Shown here piece by piece: positions 55,571-64,000 of a DNA stretch of 64,000 bases. The stretch's first letter is position 1. Each line of letters starts with the position of its first letter. Origin of the DNA: Shouchella oshimensis (GTDB lineage: Bacteria; Bacillota; Bacilli; Bacillales; Bacillaceae_D); NCBI RefSeq assembly GCF_002019765.1, contig NZ_KV917380.1, positions 1,890,855-1,954,854 of the forward strand, in the 5' to 3' direction. The notes under the pieces are model-generated. The model ran no database searches and was not told the DNA's origin. It was given only the letters and a program-made list of their open reading frames with translations. The translations under genes were made by a program, and so were the position numbers.

Positions 55571-56617
55571 ATGAAAGCTCACACGACGTGGATAAGGACG
55601 ATAGGACCTTACCTTTTCTCTATTTGTTTGGTTGTCATTATTTTTCTACTCGCTATAAGCTTAGGGAGTGTACATATCCCAGTACGAACCGTTTTTTTAA
55701 CGATTGTTCAAGAAGGGGCGCGTCTCCCACTTGGTGTCGAGTTGACGGATAGTCATACACAAATTATTATGCAAATCAGACTGCCACGGGTGCTGCTAGC
55801 GTTTCTAGTCGGTGCCTCTTTAGGAATTGCAGGAGCTGCTTTTCAAGGGCTTTTACGAAATCCGTTAGCAGACCCTTTTACGATTGGTGTTTCATCAGGT
55901 TCGGCACTGGGAGCTGTCACGGTTATTTTTTTTCAACTTAGCTTTATCGGCATATGGACCTTACCGGTTGTTGCAATCGTTTCTGGCTTTGTGACCCTAT
56001 GCCTCGTCCTGTCTTTCACTCGTCTTGTGCAACGCTCGCTTGCAACAGAAACCATTATTTTAACAGGTATTATTGCAAGTTCTTTTTTAGGTGCTTGCTT
56101 ATCATTAATGGTGGCTCTTTCACAAGAAGAGCTTCGCCACATTATTCATTGGCTCATGGGCAGTGTAGGCATGCGCGGCTGGTCTTATGTGTATTTAATT
56201 TCACCATTTTTAGCACTTGGATTTATACTTGTTTGGTTTTGTCGGAATGAATTAAATGCGCTAATGTACGGGGAAATGAGTGCCCACTATTTAGGTGTTG
56301 CTGTTAAGAAAAAGAAATTTGTTATTCTTTTAGCGGCAACGCTTTTAACCGGAAGTGCAGTAGCAGTATCCGGAACAATCGGTTTTGTTGGGCTCGTTAT
56401 ACCACATATGGTTCGACTTTTATGGGGTTCAAATCATCAACATGTGTTGCCTTTAGCAGGAATAACAGGTGGTGGGTTTTTAATTCTTGCTGATTTAACA
56501 GCTCGAACAATCGTGGCACCAGCTGAACTACCAATTGGTGTGATTACGGCACTTGTTGGTTCTCCTATTTTTGCTTGGATGCTTTATCGGCAAAATAAAC
56601 GAAAGCAGGGGGCTTAA
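55571..56617 (+). CDS. btuC: Cobalamin ABC transporter permease (BtuC-like)
   Basis: A 348-residue FecCD/BtuC-type permease with about ten helices. Signature parts: LPRVLLAFLVGASLGIAGAAFQGLLRNPLADPFTIGV near residue 75, and SGTIGFVGLVIPHMVRLLWG near 268 (the ATPase-contact loop). The cobalamin riboswitch assigns the substrate; otherwise it could be an iron-siderophore permease. AAGGAGTGAAAA precedes the ATG. Confidence 0.9.
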   Translation: MKAHTTWIRTIGPYLFSICLVVIIFLLAISLGSVHIPVRTVFLTIVQEGARLPLGVELTDSHTQIIMQIRLPRVLLAFLVGASLGIAGAAFQGLLRNPLADPFTIGVSSGSALGAVTVIFFQLSFIGIWTLPVVAIVSGFVTLCLVLSFTRLVQRSLATETIILTGIIASSFLGACLSLMVALSQEELRHIIHWLMGSVGMRGWSYVYLISPFLALGFILVWFCRNELNALMYGEMSAHYLGVAVKKKKFVILLAATLLTGSAVAVSGTIGFVGLVIPHMVRLLWGSNHQHVLPLAGITGGGFLILADLTARTIVAPAELPIGVITALVGSPIFAWMLYRQNKRKQGA

Positions 56618-56618
56618 T

Positions 56619-57413
56619 ATGTTAGATGTTCAAGAGGTGAGTGTTCGCTACGGAGATCGTACAGTGTTAAACAATATTTCGTTTTCTGTGAAAAAAGGAG
56701 AAATGGTGGGCATTTTAGGTGAGAATGGCAGCGGTAAAACAACTTTACTTCAAGGGATAACAGGAGTTAAGTCGTTTCAATCAGGCCAAGTGCTTTTTAA
56801 TGATGAGCCCCTTGAAAGAATGAAGGCAAAACAGCGAGCGCGTAAACTGGCTGTTTTAACTCAAGAACCTTTTTCCGCTTTTCATACAACGGTTCAAAGT
56901 GTTGTTGAGTTGGGGCGTTATCCATATTTACATGGTTTGCTCCCACAGCTTTCTAAAGCAGACCGAATCATGATTGACCATGCGATGAAAGAAACGAAAG
57001 TGAACACCTTAGCACATCGTTCTATGCTGACACTCAGTGGAGGAGAACGACAGCGAGTGTGGCTTGCGCAAGCTTTAGCGCAAGGACCCGAACTTTTATT
57101 ACTTGACGAGCCGACCAATCACTTAGATCTTGCGCACCAAGTAGTGCTTATGGATTACTTACATCAGCAAGTCAAAAAAAATGCTTTAACCGTTGTCTGT
57201 ATTTTACACGATGTGAATTTAGCTAGTTTATATTGTGATAACGTCCTGCTTTTAAAAGCAGGAAATGTTCAAGGTTATGGCGAAACACAGCAACAACTAA
57301 CAAGGGATAGGTTGAGGACCCTTTATGGGACGCCGTTTTCAGAAACAATCGAACAGCATTCAGGTCGTAAACAATTTAGTGTACTACCCTATTATGTAGA
57401 TGGCGGAGGATGA
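56619..57413 (+). CDS. btuD: Cobalamin ABC transporter ATP-binding protein (BtuD-like)
   Basis: A 264-residue ATPase: Walker A GENGSGKTTLL (near residue 36), signature LSGGERQRVWLAQAL and Walker B LLLLDEPTNHLDLAH. The Q-loop (LTQEPF) and H-loop (CILHDVN) are present. ATG 56619 follows the btuC stop by one base with GCAGGGGG upstream; the longer frame to 56553 is inside btuC. The substrate is inferred from the riboswitch. Confidence 0.9.
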   Translation: MLDVQEVSVRYGDRTVLNNISFSVKKGEMVGILGENGSGKTTLLQGITGVKSFQSGQVLFNDEPLERMKAKQRARKLAVLTQEPFSAFHTTVQSVVELGRYPYLHGLLPQLSKADRIMIDHAMKETKVNTLAHRSMLTLSGGERQRVWLAQALAQGPELLLLDEPTNHLDLAHQVVLMDYLHQQVKKNALTVVCILHDVNLASLYCDNVLLLKAGNVQGYGETQQQLTRDRLRTLYGTPFSETIEQHSGRKQFSVLPYYVDGGG

Positions 57414-57417
57414 AAAC

Positions 57418-57969
57418 ATGAAGATTTACACTCGAGGTGGCGATAAAGGAAAAACAAGCGTTTTAGGAGGGCGACTGAATAAAACAGATAATCGAATTGA
57501 GGCGATTGGTGCAGTCGATGAATTAAATAGCGCCATTGGCCAAGCGATCTATTGTGCACATCAGGAGCATTTATCAAACATCTCAACAGAATTAATGATT
57601 GTATCCAATCAATTATTTGATTACGGGGCTGATTTAGCAAACGTAAAAGAGACGATCCCGTATAAAATCACTACTGCTCACACCGAAGAATTGGAGCAAC
57701 GAATTGATGCGCACACAGAGTCAATGGAACCACTTGCGTATTTTATTTTACCAGGAGGATGCGCCACTGCTTGTGCACTGCATGTTTGTCGTACAGAAGC
57801 AAGGAAGGCAGAGCGACGAGTAAATCAACTAGAATCGGGTATTCATCCAGAACTTCAAGTGTACATCAATCGCCTATCTGATTACCTCTTCACTTTAGCT
57901 CGGTTAGCAAATAAACAAACAGGAGTAGTTGATGTAGCTTATGAAGGGGAGAAGCATTTCGATTCATAA
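57418..57969 (+). CDS. Cob(I)alamin adenosyltransferase, PduO type
   Basis: A 183-residue enzyme adding the 5'-deoxyadenosyl group to cob(I)alamin. ATP-binding N-terminus YTRGGDKGKTSVLGG, then AVDELNSAIG and the C-terminal RTEARKAERRVNQL motif. ATG 57418, behind GGCGGAGGATG, follows the btuD end by four bases. The operon thus imports corrinoid and converts it to the coenzyme. Confidence 0.93.
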   Translation: MKIYTRGGDKGKTSVLGGRLNKTDNRIEAIGAVDELNSAIGQAIYCAHQEHLSNISTELMIVSNQLFDYGADLANVKETIPYKITTAHTEELEQRIDAHTESMEPLAYFILPGGCATACALHVCRTEARKAERRVNQLESGIHPELQVYINRLSDYLFTLARLANKQTGVVDVAYEGEKHFDS

Positions 57970-58022
57970 AAAACAAATAGTTTTCATATAGTTCCCATGG
58001 AGAAAAAAAGTGGGAGGCTTTT

Positions 58023-58196
58023 ATGGCATCAATGGTTGATTTTGTTAAACGGTTTAGCATTGTGTTTATGCTGATGTTCGTTATCGGGTTACTTTTCTTT
58101 AGCGTAAAATGGATGATAGAAGAAGAACGAATCGTTAGAAGTGACGAATATAATAGCGTGAAGAGTATTTCTTTAATGGATGATGTGTACGCATGA
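58023..58196 (+). CDS. Small single-helix membrane protein (57 residues)
   Basis: The frame MASMVDFVKRFSIVFMLMF, then VIGLLFFSVKWMIEEERIVR and SDEYNSVKSISLMDDVYA, has one membrane helix followed by a charged tail. GTGGGAGGCTTTT before ATG is a strong ribosome site and a hairpin ends the transcript right after the stop. The shape recalls DUF4227/YqzK-like proteins, but I cannot confirm the family. Confidence 0.6.
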   Translation: MASMVDFVKRFSIVFMLMFVIGLLFFSVKWMIEEERIVRSDEYNSVKSISLMDDVYA

Positions 58197-58201
58197 AGAA
58201 T

Positions 58202-58232
58202 AACGGTCCACGCATGATAAGCGTGAACCGTT
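58202..58232. terminator. Terminator between small ORF and serA
   Basis: AACGGTCCACGC pairs with GCGTGAACCGTT (one mismatch) around a 7-base loop; it lies between the converging 57-residue gene and serA. Confidence 0.65.
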
Positions 58233-58241
58233 TCTTCATCT

Positions 58242-59828
58242 TTATAAATCAATCACATGCACAAGTTTAATTTCATCGAATTTTACAAGTTCCTCTACGA
58301 TTCCATCTTCAACATGTTTGTCTACATTTACGAGCATTATGGCCTCGCCACCAACAGATTTCCGACCAACTTGCATTGTTGCAATGTTGACATCGTGCTG
58401 CGCTAGTAACTGCCCCATTTTGCCAATAACACCTGGACGATCAAAGTGCTGAATATAAAGAATATGTCCTTGGGCGACAATATCAACAGAAAATTCGTTA
58501 AGAGAAACAATACGAGGACCATAATCTTTAATATACGTTGCTTTTATTTCAAACGAACGTTCTTCACCAACCGCTACAGCATGGATAAGATTTTCGTAAC
58601 CAAAATGATCGGTCAGCTGCTTTTCACCATAATTAATGCCACGCTCTCTAGCAATTAATGACGCATTGACATCATTGACAGCGGCATCCACTCGTGGCTG
58701 TAAAAAACCAGCCATTAAGCTTCTTGTTAAAATGCTCGTATCTCCTTGAGTTGTTGACCCACTGTAGTACACATTAATTTCTTGGACAGGAATGCGCATT
58801 AGTTGTGATAATAACGAACCCATCGTTCTTGCTAAATCATACTGAGGTTTAATTTTCTCATAAAGCTCTTTTGATAGAGTGGGCAGATTAATGGAATTTC
58901 TTGCTGGCTCTCCTTGAAGAAAAGCAAGAACCTCTTCTGCCACTTGTGACGCCACATTTAGCTGTGCTTCTTTTGTGGAAGCTGCAATATGTGGTGTTGC
59001 GACGACGTTAGGATGTTTAATAAGCGCTTGATCTGTTACTGGTTCTTCTGTAAACACATCTAAAGCTGCTCCGGCTACGTGGCCAGTTTCTAGAAAATGA
59101 TAAAGGGCCTTTTCATCAATAATGCCACCTCTTGCACAGTTGATTAAATAAACACCTTTTTTCGTTAATGGGATGGTTTCCATATTTAATAAACCTTTTG
59201 TTTCTTTTGTTAGTGGTGTATGGACAGTAATAATATCCGCTTTCCGTAAAACATCGTGTAAATCTGTTTTTTGAATGCCTAATTTCTCCGCTCGTTCCAC
59301 TGTTAAGAATGGATCGTAAACCACTACTTCCATCTCAAATGCTTTCGCGCGACGAGCAAGTTGCGTACCAATTCTACCGAATCCAATAATACCGAGCTTT
59401 TTTTTATTTAATTCTGCTCCTTGATACAATTTGCGTTCCCATTTCCCATCTTTTAATGATGCGTTTGCTTGAGGGATGTTACGTAATAACGAGCACATCA
59501 TCGCAAATGTGTGCTCTGCAGTTGAAATCGTGTTTCCATCAGGGGCATTGATGACGACAACACCGTGCTTAGTAGCGGCTTGCACATCAACGTTATCAAC
59601 ACCTACACCGGCTCTGGCGATGATTTTTACATTTGGCATTTGTGCTAGTGTTTTTTCTGTTACAGTTGTTCCGCTACGAATTAGAAGGGCATCATATTGT
59701 GCTAGATCGTCTGCATCTTGAATACTTCTTTGATCAACACGAACGTCTGATGCTTGTAATAGTGGTGCTAACCCTGCTTCGCTCATACTGTCTGCTACTA
59801 AAACGCGATACTGTCTCTCTTTGTCCAT
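58242..59828 (-). CDS. serA: D-3-phosphoglycerate dehydrogenase SerA
   Basis: A 528-residue enzyme catalysing the first step of serine synthesis. Substrate and NAD domains: RSGTTVTEKTLAQMP, GIGFGRIGTQLARRAKAF, the catalytic Arg/Glu/His in CARGGIIDEKAL and TPHIAASTKEAQ. After about residue 320 come the intervening (ASB) and ACT domains (IQHFDRPGVIGKMGQLLAQHDVNIATMQVGR). ATG 59828 has AAAAGGAGAG upstream; a longer frame reaches into the T-box terminator. Confidence 0.95.
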   Translation of the reverse strand: MDKERQYRVLVADSMSEAGLAPLLQASDVRVDQRSIQDADDLAQYDALLIRSGTTVTEKTLAQMPNVKIIARAGVGVDNVDVQAATKHGVVVINAPDGNTISTAEHTFAMMCSLLRNIPQANASLKDGKWERKLYQGAELNKKKLGIIGFGRIGTQLARRAKAFEMEVVVYDPFLTVERAEKLGIQKTDLHDVLRKADIITVHTPLTKETKGLLNMETIPLTKKGVYLINCARGGIIDEKALYHFLETGHVAGAALDVFTEEPVTDQALIKHPNVVATPHIAASTKEAQLNVASQVAEEVLAFLQGEPARNSINLPTLSKELYEKIKPQYDLARTMGSLLSQLMRIPVQEINVYYSGSTTQGDTSILTRSLMAGFLQPRVDAAVNDVNASLIARERGINYGEKQLTDHFGYENLIHAVAVGEERSFEIKATYIKDYGPRIVSLNEFSVDIVAQGHILYIQHFDRPGVIGKMGQLLAQHDVNIATMQVGRKSVGGEAIMLVNVDKHVEDGIVEELVKFDEIKLVHVIDL

Positions 59829-59829
59829 T

Positions 59830-60104
59830 TCTGTTTCTCTCCTTTTAAAAAAAATAAAAAAAAACACAGCTTTCCATTGAAAGCTGTGAGGGGCGATTAA
59901 GCGCGGTACCACCCTCATTTATGTAAGTACATTCATTACATAACTCAATTCATAACGGAGATCCCGGAACTTACCTACTGTTATTCGATAAGCCTACTCA
60001 GAAGTGCTATTCAAGAAGGTATCACTGATTTTCACCAACCATCAGCTCTCTGGATCAACCGTTATCTTGTCATCTCTTCATCATTGTATTTAAACGATTC
60101 AGTT
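59830..60104 (-). promoter_or_regulatory. Serine T-box leader of serA
   Basis: On the minus strand, the T-box AGGGTGGTACCGCGC lies at about 59901-59915, followed by a terminator (59865-59888; stem CACAGCTTTC/GAAAGCTGTG, then TTTTTTTTTATT). In stem I, the stretch GAAT-AGC-ACTTCTGAG places the Ser codon AGC at the expected specifier position, and GATGGTTGGTGAAAATC fits the stem I arm. Uncharged tRNA-Ser should allow read-through into serA. Confidence 0.92.
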
Positions 60105-60110
60105 TTTAGT

Positions 60111-60140
60111 ACTGTACCATATAAAAGGTTTGAACGTCAA
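60111..60140 (-). promoter_or_regulatory. Promoter of serA T-box transcript
   Basis: On the minus strand, TTGACG (60140-60135) and TACAGT (60116-60111, with an extended TG) are 18 bases apart. Transcription would begin near 60104, in good agreement with the T-box start. Confidence 0.6.
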
Positions 60141-60239
60141 CTACTAATTATTCGTCATTTGATATTAATATTGTAAAAAACAAGTTCTCTGAAGAATATT
60201 TTGCTTATATAACGAAAGATTTCACATTCTATGTTTATT

Positions 60240-60575
<336 letters not shown>

Positions 60576-60609
60576 CTAAAATAAAAGGATGGACGGATGG
60601 AGGTTACTT

Positions 60610-61662
60610 ATGAGAGAAGACCTAATCGTTACAGCACTTGCGTTATTCCGAGGGAAACGTTCCGCTATGGCTGCGTATCATCTTCTACAAGGAAAGCGAA
60701 CGATACAAACGGTTCAAGATGGCACGTTTTTTAATCAACTCTATCTTTTTGGCACGTTGCCACAGTTAACAAAAGAAGCATACCAACATATACTTGAAAC
60801 ACTAGAGACGAATCAAATCATTACGTTTGAGAACGAAGTGTGTGTGCCAACGAAAAAGGCAAAGGCTCAAAAAGATGCCTATCTTCGTGGGCATTCTTAT
60901 TTATATCAATTAAACGGGTGGATGTTTGGTAAAGTGGAACGTCGTTTTTGGGAACGGTTCTCATTGCTCATTCAATCACTTAATCACGTATATGAAAAAG
61001 CGCCATTTGCGCCAACAACTCATAATGTTTGGAACCAACAATGGGTACGTGGCATTTTAAAACAGTATGAACATGATGTAACGCCATTAAACAATCAACT
61101 TTATTGGGAATGTGATACCATTTTACGTGAGCAGTCTACACTAAACGCTGAACTATTTGTTCGACAGCTTTCTAGACCAAAACGGGTAGGCCTAACAAAA
61201 GCACAGCTTGCGCAGATTTATAAGCTTGACGCGTTAGAGGTCCAGCTTCGTACTCAGGCGGTCATTCATACGTTTTGTTCCTATGCATACAACCAGCATG
61301 ATACCTATCCGGTTTTATCGCAATGCTTTGCACATAATGAAGTGAGTCGATTAACTGCGTCTGCAAATAAAACAAAGCAGCTATTAGATCAAAATATGAA
61401 ACTAGAACGCATCGCAGCGATTCGAAAGTTAAAACCAGCAACAGTGGAAGATCATGTTGTTGAAATTGCAATGAGTGACAATCAATTTTCAATCGAGCCG
61501 TTTGTGCATCACTCTATGCAAAAGCAAATTGAAACGGTTTTGCATCAGCAAGCCGATATGAAACTTAGAGACATACGAAACAAAATGGGGGAGCACGTAA
61601 GTTATTTTCAAATTCGCCTCGTTTTAGCAAAGAGAGAAAGGAATCAGTATGTTAGAGCGTGA
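60610..61662 (+). CDS. YpbB-like protein with helix-turn-helix
   Basis: A 350-residue protein paired with RecQ in Bacilli. The C-terminal part holds a helix-turn-helix of the type found at the end of RecQ helicases (MKLERIAAIRKLKPATVEDHVVE), and a second HTH-like segment (MKLRDIRNKMGEHVSYFQIRLVLAK) closes it. ATG 60610 follows GGAGG. It overlaps recQ by 14 bases, so the two are co-made; YpbB may act as the missing DNA-binding domain of the short RecQ. Confidence 0.85.
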   Translation: MREDLIVTALALFRGKRSAMAAYHLLQGKRTIQTVQDGTFFNQLYLFGTLPQLTKEAYQHILETLETNQIITFENEVCVPTKKAKAQKDAYLRGHSYLYQLNGWMFGKVERRFWERFSLLIQSLNHVYEKAPFAPTTHNVWNQQWVRGILKQYEHDVTPLNNQLYWECDTILREQSTLNAELFVRQLSRPKRVGLTKAQLAQIYKLDALEVQLRTQAVIHTFCSYAYNQHDTYPVLSQCFAHNEVSRLTASANKTKQLLDQNMKLERIAAIRKLKPATVEDHVVEIAMSDNQFSIEPFVHHSMQKQIETVLHQQADMKLRDIRNKMGEHVSYFQIRLVLAKRERNQYVRA

Positions 61663-63166
61663 CTTACAACGATTGTTTGGTTTTCAGTCATTTAAAGAAG
61701 GCCAAAAAGAAATTATTGAAGCGTTCATGGCGGGTAATGATGTGTTTGCCATGTTACCTACTGGTAGAGGAAAGTCTTTATGCTACCAACTTCCTGCATT
61801 TTTAGCGGAGGGATTAACAATTGTCGTTTCACCACTACTTTCTCTTATGGAAGATCAAGTGGCACAATTAAAAAAAGCAGGTCGAAAACAAGTAGTAGCG
61901 CTTAACAGTTTTTCTTCAAAACAAGAACGGCAAAAGCTTCTTCAACAAGTGAATGACTATAAAATTGTCTATTTGTCACCTGAGATGCTCCAAGCACAAG
62001 ATGTACTGAACGCGCTAAGCAAGCAGCAGATTTCGTATTTTGTTATCGATGAAGCGCACTGTATTTCCTATTGGGGGCATGATTTTCGCGCAGATTATTT
62101 ACGGTTAAGAGAAGTGAAGGCGCTGCTTGACCATCCACCGACTTTAGCCATTACAGCTACCGCTGATGAGACCGTTCGCACAGATATAAAAAATCAGCTT
62201 CAATTACGAGAGCCAGTTGAAATTCTCGATCGTGTGAATCGTGAAAATATCACTTTATTTGTTGAAAAGTATGAAACGACTGAACAAAAAGTAATTCGAC
62301 TCAAACAGATTGTTCAACAATATGAGCTACCTGGTTTAGTATACGCGCAAACAAGAGCACAAGCTGAGTGGTATTGTGAACAACTTCAGCGAGATTGTCC
62401 AGAGCTTTCAATAGGCTATTACCACGGTGGTATGGATAGCATGGATCGTATGCTCGTACAGGAGCAGTTTCTTTCAAATCAGTTAGATTTAATCTGTGCA
62501 ACAAATGCTTTTGGAATGGGTGTAAACAAACAAGACATTCGTTTCATTATTCATTTACAACAACCCCTTGATGTTGCATCTTATTTACAAGAGATTGGCC
62601 GGGCTGGGCGAGACGGGTTACCAAGCTTAGCCCTCGTTCTTCTTTCGCCTGAAGATCCATTTTATGCATCTCGACTTATTCAAAATCGAGTTGAAGAGAG
62701 GGGGTTATTAGAAGCATTGCCGCATATTCTTGCAATGCCTTTTACCAATAAAAGTGAATTGCGAATAAGGCTTGAGCAATCGTACGGTGAGCAAGGTCAG
62801 ATGATTTTATTTTTACTTGAAAAATGGGGCGTAATCGTAGATGATAAAGGAACATGGAAGAATCAACACGAAACCATTACTAAATTAAAAGCGTACTTTG
62901 AAAAACAAGAACAAACAAGGCAACAGCGTCTTGATACGATGACAATATATAGTGAAAATCACAATCAGTGCAGACGTAACCTGTTGCTTCGTCCTTTTGA
63001 TGAGTATGCAAGGTTGCAGGCCAATTGTTGTGATATTTGTGGAGCGACCCTCGATTCGTTTCAAAAACAAAAGCAACAACCAGCTAAGGGTCTCTTTCAA
63101 TGGGATGAAGAGCTTGCCTATATCTTTAATCAACCGTATATAGAAAGGGGTACAAAAGGTGAATGA
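61649..63166 (+). CDS. recQ: RecQ-family DNA helicase, short form (RecS type)
   Basis: A 505-residue ATP-dependent 3'-5' helicase. Motifs: LPTGRGKSLCYQLPA (Walker A), VIDEAHCISYWGHDFRADY, ITATADETV, and GRAGRDG (motif VI). The zinc-binding Cys cluster CRRNLLLRPFDEYARLQANCCDICG is present but no C-terminal HRDC domain exists, the layout of B. subtilis RecS (YpbC). The start is inside the ypbB end. Confidence 0.94.
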   Translation: MLERDLQRLFGFQSFKEGQKEIIEAFMAGNDVFAMLPTGRGKSLCYQLPAFLAEGLTIVVSPLLSLMEDQVAQLKKAGRKQVVALNSFSSKQERQKLLQQVNDYKIVYLSPEMLQAQDVLNALSKQQISYFVIDEAHCISYWGHDFRADYLRLREVKALLDHPPTLAITATADETVRTDIKNQLQLREPVEILDRVNRENITLFVEKYETTEQKVIRLKQIVQQYELPGLVYAQTRAQAEWYCEQLQRDCPELSIGYYHGGMDSMDRMLVQEQFLSNQLDLICATNAFGMGVNKQDIRFIIHLQQPLDVASYLQEIGRAGRDGLPSLALVLLSPEDPFYASRLIQNRVEERGLLEALPHILAMPFTNKSELRIRLEQSYGEQGQMILFLLEKWGVIVDDKGTWKNQHETITKLKAYFEKQEQTRQQRLDTMTIYSENHNQCRRNLLLRPFDEYARLQANCCDICGATLDSFQKQKQQPAKGLFQWDEELAYIFNQPYIERGTKGE

Positions 63167-63353
63167 GGTAAAAATGGAAGAGTTTGAGGAGTTAAGTGAA
63201 GAGAATCGGCTACCATCTCGCATGAATGCTCAAAAACGCAAACGAAGCAAAACAACGAAAAAGAAGCCACTATTTTTGCCGAGAATTTTGTTTGCCTTAT
63301 TTTTTAGTTTAGTTGGAGCAATTTTAGTCATGGCGTTTCTCTTTTTAGTCTAA
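63159..63353 (+). CDS. YpbE-like stub, short membrane protein
   Basis: A 64-residue protein: a charged cytosolic N-terminus (KRKRSKTTKKK) and a single membrane helix (PRILFALFFSLVGAILVMAFLFLV) that ends at the stop. Its position after recQ and before ypbF matches ypbE, but B. subtilis YpbE continues with a linker and a LysM domain, absent here. GTG 63159 has AAAGGGG upstream, ATG 63174 has GAGGT; both are possible. Confidence 0.6.
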   Translation: MNEVKMEEFEELSEENRLPSRMNAQKRKRSKTTKKKPLFLPRILFALFFSLVGAILVMAFLFLV

Positions 63354-63396
63354 TTTGCACTTGTAAGACATACCTTTTACAAAAAGAGGTGATAGA

Positions 63397-63810
63397 GTGC
63401 AACAGGTAGATACAGTAGGGCACATGACACAGGAGCTCGTTAATCGCAAGCGGATCCTCGAACGTTTTGAAAAGAAAAGCAAGCGTTATGCAGGAGCAAC
63501 TCTATGTACAAGCTTATTTTTTGGTATTAGTATAAGTCCGCTTATCCAAACAGGAGCATCCTCATTTTCAACCCTACTTATTACGCCAGTTCCTTTGATG
63601 TTACTCGTATGTTTAATCGTTCTCATTGGCCAAATGCTGAACTGCAAGAAAAAAACAGACAAAAAAGAATCTGAATTCGAGACTCTAAGACAAGAATGTA
63701 TCGATCGTTTAGATGAAATAATGCCTGACCATTTGTCCCATAGGGAAAAAGAAGCTTATTTAAACGAAATGGAACAACAATTTTCTATTAACCTCTATTT
63801 TCGCTCTTAA
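63397..63810 (+). CDS. DUF2663 protein YpbF
   Basis: A 137-residue membrane protein with two hydrophobic segments (ATLCTSLFFGISISPL and FSTLLITPVPLMLLVCLIVLIGQML) between helical ends. It matches YpbF in position, length and hydrophobic layout. The GTG start at 63397 has AAAGAGGTGATAGA in front. Function unknown. Confidence 0.7.
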   Translation: MQQVDTVGHMTQELVNRKRILERFEKKSKRYAGATLCTSLFFGISISPLIQTGASSFSTLLITPVPLMLLVCLIVLIGQMLNCKKKTDKKESEFETLRQECIDRLDEIMPDHLSHREKEAYLNEMEQQFSINLYFRS

Positions 63811-63824
63811 AGAGTCGTCACTAC

Positions 63825-64000
63825 TTATTTATTCTTTCGTAAGGTTTGTAAATGCTCACGAAGCAACTGTTCTTCATTTTCCGTTAAATCAGGTTCGTAC
63901 AAAAAGGCCGGTTTTCTCCGGTCAGTTCGACCAAAAAGGTAGTCAGTCGTCACACCAAATACATCAGCAATGCGGTTAATGGTATCTGTGTCTGGCGTTC
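63825..64000 (-). CDS. XRE-family regulator, 3' part only
   Basis: The frame from the window edge reads TPDTDTINRIADVFGVTTDYLFGRTDRRKPAFL..., ending LTENEEQLLREHLQTLRKNK. The TINRIADVFGVTTDYLFGRTD part is the end of a Cro/CI-type helix-turn-helix domain. The N-terminal part lies outside the window. It converges on ypbF. Confidence 0.7.
   Translation of the reverse strand, partial: TPDTDTINRIADVFGVTTDYLFGRTDRRKPAFLYEPDLTENEEQLLREHLQTLRKNK

Overview
The window reads as a chromosomal segment of a spore-forming, respiring, Gram-positive Bacillaceae. Evidence is strong Shine-Dalgarno sites (AAGGAGG type), frequent TTG/GTG starts, factor-independent terminators, sporulation genes (sda, yhcN-like, spoVAC-AD-AE, dacB-spmA-spmB) and T-box, preQ1, FMN and cobalamin leaders. 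From 30 kb onward the gene order follows the Bacillus subtilis rib / ypuF-scpAB / dacB-spmAB-rluB-resABCDE / serA / fer-ypbB-recQ-ypbF region. Base composition and protein character would fit the alkaliphilic Bacillus group (Shouchella or Alkalihalobacillus), but that placement is inference. I see no tRNA, rRNA, CRISPR array, transposase or phage module.

Layout. 0-9.7 kb: metA (cut by the window edge), an alpha/beta hydrolase, a YkuI-like pseudo-EAL protein, two HesB-fold proteins, yppG and hsp20 genes, an M19 dipeptidase, cheV, uvsE-msrA and a membrane-anchored esterase. 9.9-13.8 kb: the qoxABCD cytochrome aa3 quinol oxidase operon. 14-24 kb: acylphosphatase, a TetR regulator, an M29 aminopeptidase, the preQ1-riboswitch queCDEF operon, a 255-bp repeat element bounded by 14-bp inverted repeats, a small sda gene, an OsmC protein with a tiny lipoprotein, a lytic transglycosylase and a flavin monooxygenase/methyltransferase pair. 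24-29.8 kb: odhAB, a small conserved protein and a 3-hydroxyisobutyryl-CoA hydrolase.

30-43.4 kb: FMN-riboswitch rib operon (ribE-ribBA-ribH, without ribD), an FNT channel whose only full-length start is ATT, ypuF-like DUF309, scpAB, a superoxide dismutase with an N-terminal extension, cardiolipin synthase, UbiB-like kinase with a phasin-like partner, a DUF421 protein and the yhcN-spoVAC-spoVAD-spoVAE germination cluster. 43.4-45.7 kb is a small decayed accessory island: a peptidase remnant, two membrane proteins and a secreted-protein pseudogene. 45.9-55.3 kb: dacB-spmA-spmB, rluB and the resABCDE cytochrome c maturation and redox-signalling genes. 55.3-58 kb: cobalamin riboswitch, btuC, btuD and an ATP:cobalamin adenosyltransferase. 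58-64 kb: serA with a serine T-box leader, ferredoxin, ypbB-recQ, a ypbE-like stub, ypbF and the end of an XRE regulator.

Together the genes cover respiration (qox, res, odh), cofactor supply (riboflavin, queuosine precursor, B12), spore formation and germination, chromosome segregation (scpAB) and envelope maintenance. The least explained parts are the 43.4-45.7 kb island, the IR-bounded repeat at 18.97-19.23 kb, the ATT start of the FNT gene, the missing ribD and the 21.4-23.7 kb monooxygenase/methyltransferase pair. I found no convincing new multi-gene system; the island is the best candidate for a relic of one.
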